From: Antedon mediterranea
Lineage: Eukaryota > Echinodermata > Crinoidea > Comatulida > Antedonidae
NCBI RefSeq assembly: GCF_964355755.1
Contig: NC_092677.1
Coordinates: 4,903,001 to 4,967,000 of the forward strand
DNA: 64,000 nucleotides
Direction: 5' to 3'
The notes under the pieces are model-generated. The model saw only the letters and a list, made by a program, of their open reading frames with translations. It did not search any database and was not told where the DNA came from. Of this stretch, positions 59,814 to 64,000 are shown piece by piece. The translations under genes and the position numbers were made by a program. The stretch's first letter is position 1, and the number at the start of each line of letters is the position of its first letter.

Positions 59814-62460
59814 AGTCCAGTCAAAAATCACCCTCACCATGGTATAAGAACGTACCCTAATAAAATTTCATCCGTAGGTTCTACGTATATAGGTAATAAC
59901 ATTTCTTGATGTTGCGTCTTGCAAAACTTGGGATTTTACGAGAAAATTAGACTTTTATACCCAATTTATAACCGCCTCATGTCGTATTATTGTGTACAGC
60001 GAATGCGACGAAGCGTGACTGAAATTACGAGACGCCGTTAGCGCCCGTTGAAAAATGCATTAACAAAGCTAAAAACCTACAAAACTAATAGTTTATACAA
60101 TGATTTAAATATAGTTTACAATAAATTATATAATAAAATACATAACATATAGATAAAACTCAAATATAAACTAAAATATTTACAGATATGTGTTTAAAAA
60201 TGTACAAATCAAAATGGCCTTCCATAAAATAAAGTGCGCCCTCACAAGTCATACTTTTATCGGACTTGTATGGAATGGTTATACAAGGCATTAATATACG
60301 AAACCCGATGCGATTTGTTAGTTATTGCCTCTGCAAGAGGCAGAATATTATATTTTCAAAAATATATTTCTATTTTTTATCATGGAAAAAAGGATTGTAT
60401 ATATTTAAACACATTACAACCTCCAGTCTACCATCATGATGGATTAAGTGAATTGCGCCGTATTGTATATCTGCTAAAGCGTAATGATCTCCTAGTAGTT
60501 ATCTACCTAGTTTTATTCTGGACATTCTTTTTTTTTCACAGCATTACTTGTGTGGATATCACAATGCATTGTATATTCGCGATTATAGTCAATGTTAATT
60601 TGAGTAAGAATCATTTTTATATGACAGTCCATTTCGCGTATAGGCCTACGATTTAAATGAATAAAGTCGTCTGAAATATTTTCTTATTGGTTATCCGCAA
60701 CGAAGTTAATCCTTGTGATTGTTAGTTTTGTTTAAGTTTCTTTGAATTGATTCATCCAATTTCGTCTTTTAGAAAATGTAATCCTGCCACCGAATATTTT
60801 TTATGTTCGAGACGTCTGACGGATAACTTTTACGTTTAATTAAATAATCTTCATCTTCACTTTTTGGGACAATAGCCTACATCTTTTAAGTTTAAAACGT
60901 CATTTATAAGCAATTGAATAAGCCAACAAATTAAACTACAGTGTTCTTCCAAGCTTTATAAATATTATTCAAATTCATTAAAATGCGTCGGACTCGGCGG
61001 AAAACAATATTTGAAATAAATGCATATAAAAAGATTTTTGTGGACTTTACTTTCTCGTCCCAAGTTAGAACTTTCAGGTCAGGCCGTGGAGGTGAACCAA
61101 TCGTTTATGACATGCTTTTGTGTATAAAATGTCCAATAATAATTATCATTGTAGGACTACTCTCCACCAAAAAAAGTTTATATTAGAATGTATTTATTAC
61201 GTCACGTCTTAAAAAAAGGAGAATTGGGTAATACTGTATGTTGTCGTTTCTCGCGAATCTTACATCACACTCCCACATCTCACTATCTTTTATTTAGTGA
61301 AATGTGAATGGTGGAAAAACGGGAAAATACGTTAACTTTAGAATACTTTGAAATCTGGAAGACGACTTCGAACTTAAAGAATCGTCATGAATGACGTTTA
61401 TTGGCTCAAACTTCACACATCGGTACGATGTGGAGGCTAGACGGATTCAGAGAGGATCAAACCGGCAACTCCTCCTCATTGGCAGTGGGGGAAGTGGTTG
61501 GTGGCGGCGGGTGAAAAGGGAAAATGAAAAATGTTGATTTAGACGAATCCCGACCAGCCCCTTTGATACGCTCTAAATAATTGTAGGAAAGTGAAAGGCC
61601 TACTTGAGGTAGTATCTTTCGTATAGGCCTACGCGTAATTGATTATCCTTAAATGATTGGTTCTTACTCTAATTAAGATTATAATCGCGAATGGCAGTTC
61701 AAAATATGCAATGCATTGTGATATCCACGCAAGGAATGCTGTGGAAACAAAAATGTCCAAAATAAAACCAGCAGAACTAGTAAATCATTACGCTCCAGCA
61801 GATATACAAATATACACTTTATCCATCATGATGGTATACTGGAGGTTGTAATGTGTTTAAATATATACAATCCTTTTTTCCATGATAAAAAATATAAATA
61901 AATTTGTGAAAATAAAATATTCTGCCTCTTGCGTCAAAAAAAGGCAATAACTAATAAACCGCATCGGGTTTCGTATATTTATGCCTTGTATAACCATTCA
62001 TATACAAGTCCGATAAAAGTATGACTCGTGAGAGCGCACTTTATTTTATGGAAGGCCATTTTGATTTGTACATTTTTAAAACACATATCTGTAAATATTT
62101 TAGTTTATATTTGAGTTTTCTCTATATGTTATGTATTTTATTATACAATTTATTGTAAACTATATTTAAATCATTGTATAAACTATTAGTTTTGTAGGTT
62201 TTTAGCTTTGTTAATGCATTTTTCAACGGGCGCTAACGGCGTCTCGTAATTTCAGTCACGCTTCGTCGCATTCGCTGTACACAATAATACGACATGAGGT
62301 GGTTATAAATTAGGTATAAAAGTCTAATTTTCTCGTAAAATCCCAAGTTTTGCAAGACGCAACATCAAGAAATGTTATTACCTATATACATAGAACCTAC
62401 GGGTGAAATTTTATTAGGGTACGTTCTTATACCATGGTGAGGGTGATTTTTGACTGGACT
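59814..62460 (-). repeat. Unit 2 of the giant palindrome
   Basis: Inverted copy of 57265-59809 including the middle (for example the TTATCCGCAACGAAG word at 60688 corresponds to 59029-59047). It ends in TTTTTGACTGGACT, the complement of the unit 1 start, and is complete at both ends. Scattered substitutions and indels separate the two units. Confidence 0.8.
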
Positions 62461-62773
62461 ATTTGTGTTTATTTGGAAATAAGTAATATCAATATTTATA
62501 ACACGATTAGCTCGCCAGAAAAGTGCTGCCAAAGACCTAGCCTTGTGTGATACAGGCCACGCGAACCTCATTTGGCAATGTCACTTCATTTGGCGTTACA
62601 GGGCGTATTCGATCCGGCGATTTCCCACAAGTCGCGTACAAATTTATAGAAGCTCCAGTTTATTTTAGCAGAAGTTATTAAACCTGTTCAAAAGAGGGAG
62701 AGGTAACTATAGCCACATTCTACTTGATTTTAAGGAGATTAGATTTAGCCTTTACATCCAGCAGCTAACGAAA

Positions 62774-63836
62774 GGGTGTCACGAAAGCTCAGACCACGAA
62801 AGCTCAGACCCCCTAAGACCTAAGAATAGATCACGAAACCAAACACCTAAGATTACAAATATTTATCTTTCGCACCTGCCTTGTATTTTAACTCCCAACA
62901 TTTATTCTGAATACCACACCTTAGAATTGGCACTTTCATGAAAAAGAATCACATAAAAAGTAACAAATACATTTTTAAATTGATGATTTTACAGACGTTT
63001 TTCTCGCACACAAAATGACTAGCCTACAGTACAGAGTAGGCCTACCCCATGGGCCATGTTCAATGTTTTTGTTTCTATGGAACGTCAAAAGAGCAAAAAC
63101 TATATAGAGGGCTGAAAACTCTGTGGAGTCCATCTACAGTGTGGATGGAACAATGTAAAATTAAAATTGTAATGATAATAGTATAATCATGCAAGTACGA
63201 AGAAATAAATACTGGCAAATACATTTTAATTTAAAAATCAGGATAAGTTTTTTTGTTTCGTTTTCTTTCTGTTTTTATACTTGTACTATTATTGTTGCTC
63301 TTTTGGCGCTCCATAGAAACAAAAATATTGAGCATGGGGAGCTCGAGGAGTTACATTGTCATTACAGTATACAAAGAAACACATCTGTAAAATCATTATT
63401 ATGTGTTTCTCCTTCTGAAAGTACTTATAAGTCCTAATTTTAAAGTGTGGTGTTCAGGATAAAGTTAGTCAACAAATTTGGAGTCAAAATACAAGAAAGG
63501 CAGGTGCGTAAGAAAAACATCCTCTGAAGCAACACAATGGAGTAAATATATACCAACAAACAACCCGTCAAGTTTGTTTGTTGTAAAGAAAAAATATACA
63601 TTTACTCAACGGGCGAAAATAATGTGAGTTTATCTATGTTTTGCGGTAGTATTAAATTATATTTATGGTAATAAATGAAACCTACTGTGTTTAAAATTAT
63701 GTATGGATAAACAAGTATTGTTTTTAAGCTGTAGTATATCTTAGTATTTGTAATCTTTTAGGTGTTGGGTCTTAGCTTTCGTGATCTTAGGTCTTAGGGG
63801 GTCTGAGCTTTCGTGGTCTGAGCTTTCGTGACACCC
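62774..63836. mobile_element. MULE-like non-autonomous DNA transposon with 10-bp TSD
   Basis: Long inverted ends begin GGGTGTCACGAAAGCTCAGA, with nested further inverted pairs (for example 63058-63099 with 63292-63333). GCTAACGAAA is duplicated exactly on both sides (62764-62773 and 63837-63846). TSD length and long TIRs fit Mutator-like elements; family assignment is inference. No transposase; the ORF at 63189-63437 shows no domain. Confidence 0.8.
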
Positions 63837-63888
63837 GCTAACGAAATGGCCAGTAGTGAGTTTTAGTTAGAGAGTTAGGACAGGTTAG

Positions 63889-63936
63889 CTAAACCATGGA
63901 TTAAAGAATAGAATATTCTTTAATCCATGGCTAAAC
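63889..63936. repeat. Perfect-looking hairpin
   Basis: TTAGCTAAACCATGGATTAA.. and its inverted copy meet at AGAATA/GAATATTCT. Arms of about 22 bp. Probably a small foldback repeat. Confidence 0.65.
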
Positions 63937-64000
63937 TAAGCGTCTACCACCCACGCTCATTTTGTCGTGGGAAAACCCAGAAACAGTGATTATCATTTGT

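Larger units (their letters stand above)
55351..62600. mobile_element. Candidate 7.2-kb DNA element with ~41-bp TIRs
   Basis: The left end, TGTCACGCCAAATGAGGTAC plus a second CCAAATGAGGTAC unit, matches the reverse complement of 62560-62600 (TGTAACGCCAAATGAAGTG, then TGCCAAATGAGGT) at about four of five positions over 41 bp. The left end carries four degenerate 'gccaaatgaggtac' sub-repeats (55355-55445). No transposase was recognised between them. The interior holds a LINE fragment and the large palindrome. No clear target duplication. Confidence 0.5.

Noticed and set aside
60234-60656. 140-residue ORF
   Set aside because: Lies wholly inside an arm of the palindrome, has no domain, and is interrupted in the other arms.

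Overview
The window is eukaryotic genomic DNA: AT-rich, with GT-AG introns, exons of roughly 50-350 bp, and many interspersed repeats (LINEs, a Penelope-like element, Helitrons, MITEs, one LTR element). The palindromic word AGGCCT, usually inside GTAGGCCTA, recurs throughout. With the gene content this suggests a marine invertebrate deuterostome, perhaps an echinoderm; that is an inference with low to moderate confidence. No rRNA or intact tRNA gene was seen.

Genes. The window holds a partly tandem-duplicated cluster of immunoglobulin (Ig) superfamily receptor genes. Two plus-strand loci combine Ig exons with a six-bladed sialidase fold resembling animal NEU2/NEU3 neuraminidases. Copy A (529-12479) is decayed by frameshifts, stops and a missing exon. 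Copy B (37958-44468) is mostly intact over the sialidase part but lacks most catalytic residues expected from NEU2. Each locus is followed tail-to-tail by a minus-strand type I receptor with signal peptide, Ig domains, one membrane helix and a tyrosine-motif tail: gene 1 (20747-14193, four Ig domains, an ITIM) and gene 2 (53918-49446, three Ig domains, a relaxed ITAM-like pair plus an ITIM-like site). A third receptor (23528-27046, plus) lies between them. It is followed by membrane, Gly-Pro-repeat and micro-exons (29241-37134) whose splice phases chain into locus B, so a continuous transcription unit is formally possible.

Layout. 1-12.5 kb: decayed Ig-sialidase locus A. 12.6-14 kb: spacer with a perfect-arm MITE. 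14.2-20.7 kb: receptor gene 1 (minus) with a LINE in an intron. 21-23.5 kb: spacer with a 20-bp minisatellite. 23.5-27 kb: receptor gene 3 (plus). 27-37 kb: LINE, a Helentron-like element with a nested Helitron, tail exons, and a Penelope-like fragment. 37-44.5 kb: Ig-sialidase locus B. 44.7-47.1 kb: very young, internally deleted Ty3/gypsy-like element. 49.4-53.9 kb: receptor gene 2 (minus) with a Helitron in an intron. 54-64 kb: no gene found; nested DNA transposons, including a 5.2-kb palindrome inside a 7.2-kb terminal-inverted-repeat element.

How the genes may work together (inference). Ig exons are almost all phase 1-1, so domains can be shuffled or skipped without changing frame. Paralogous receptors with different cytoplasmic tyrosine motifs beside a catalytically defective sialidase-fold Ig protein resemble a paired immune-receptor cluster in which the sialidase fold may act as a glycan-binding or decoy module. 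Exon borders here were read by eye; no transcript evidence was available.
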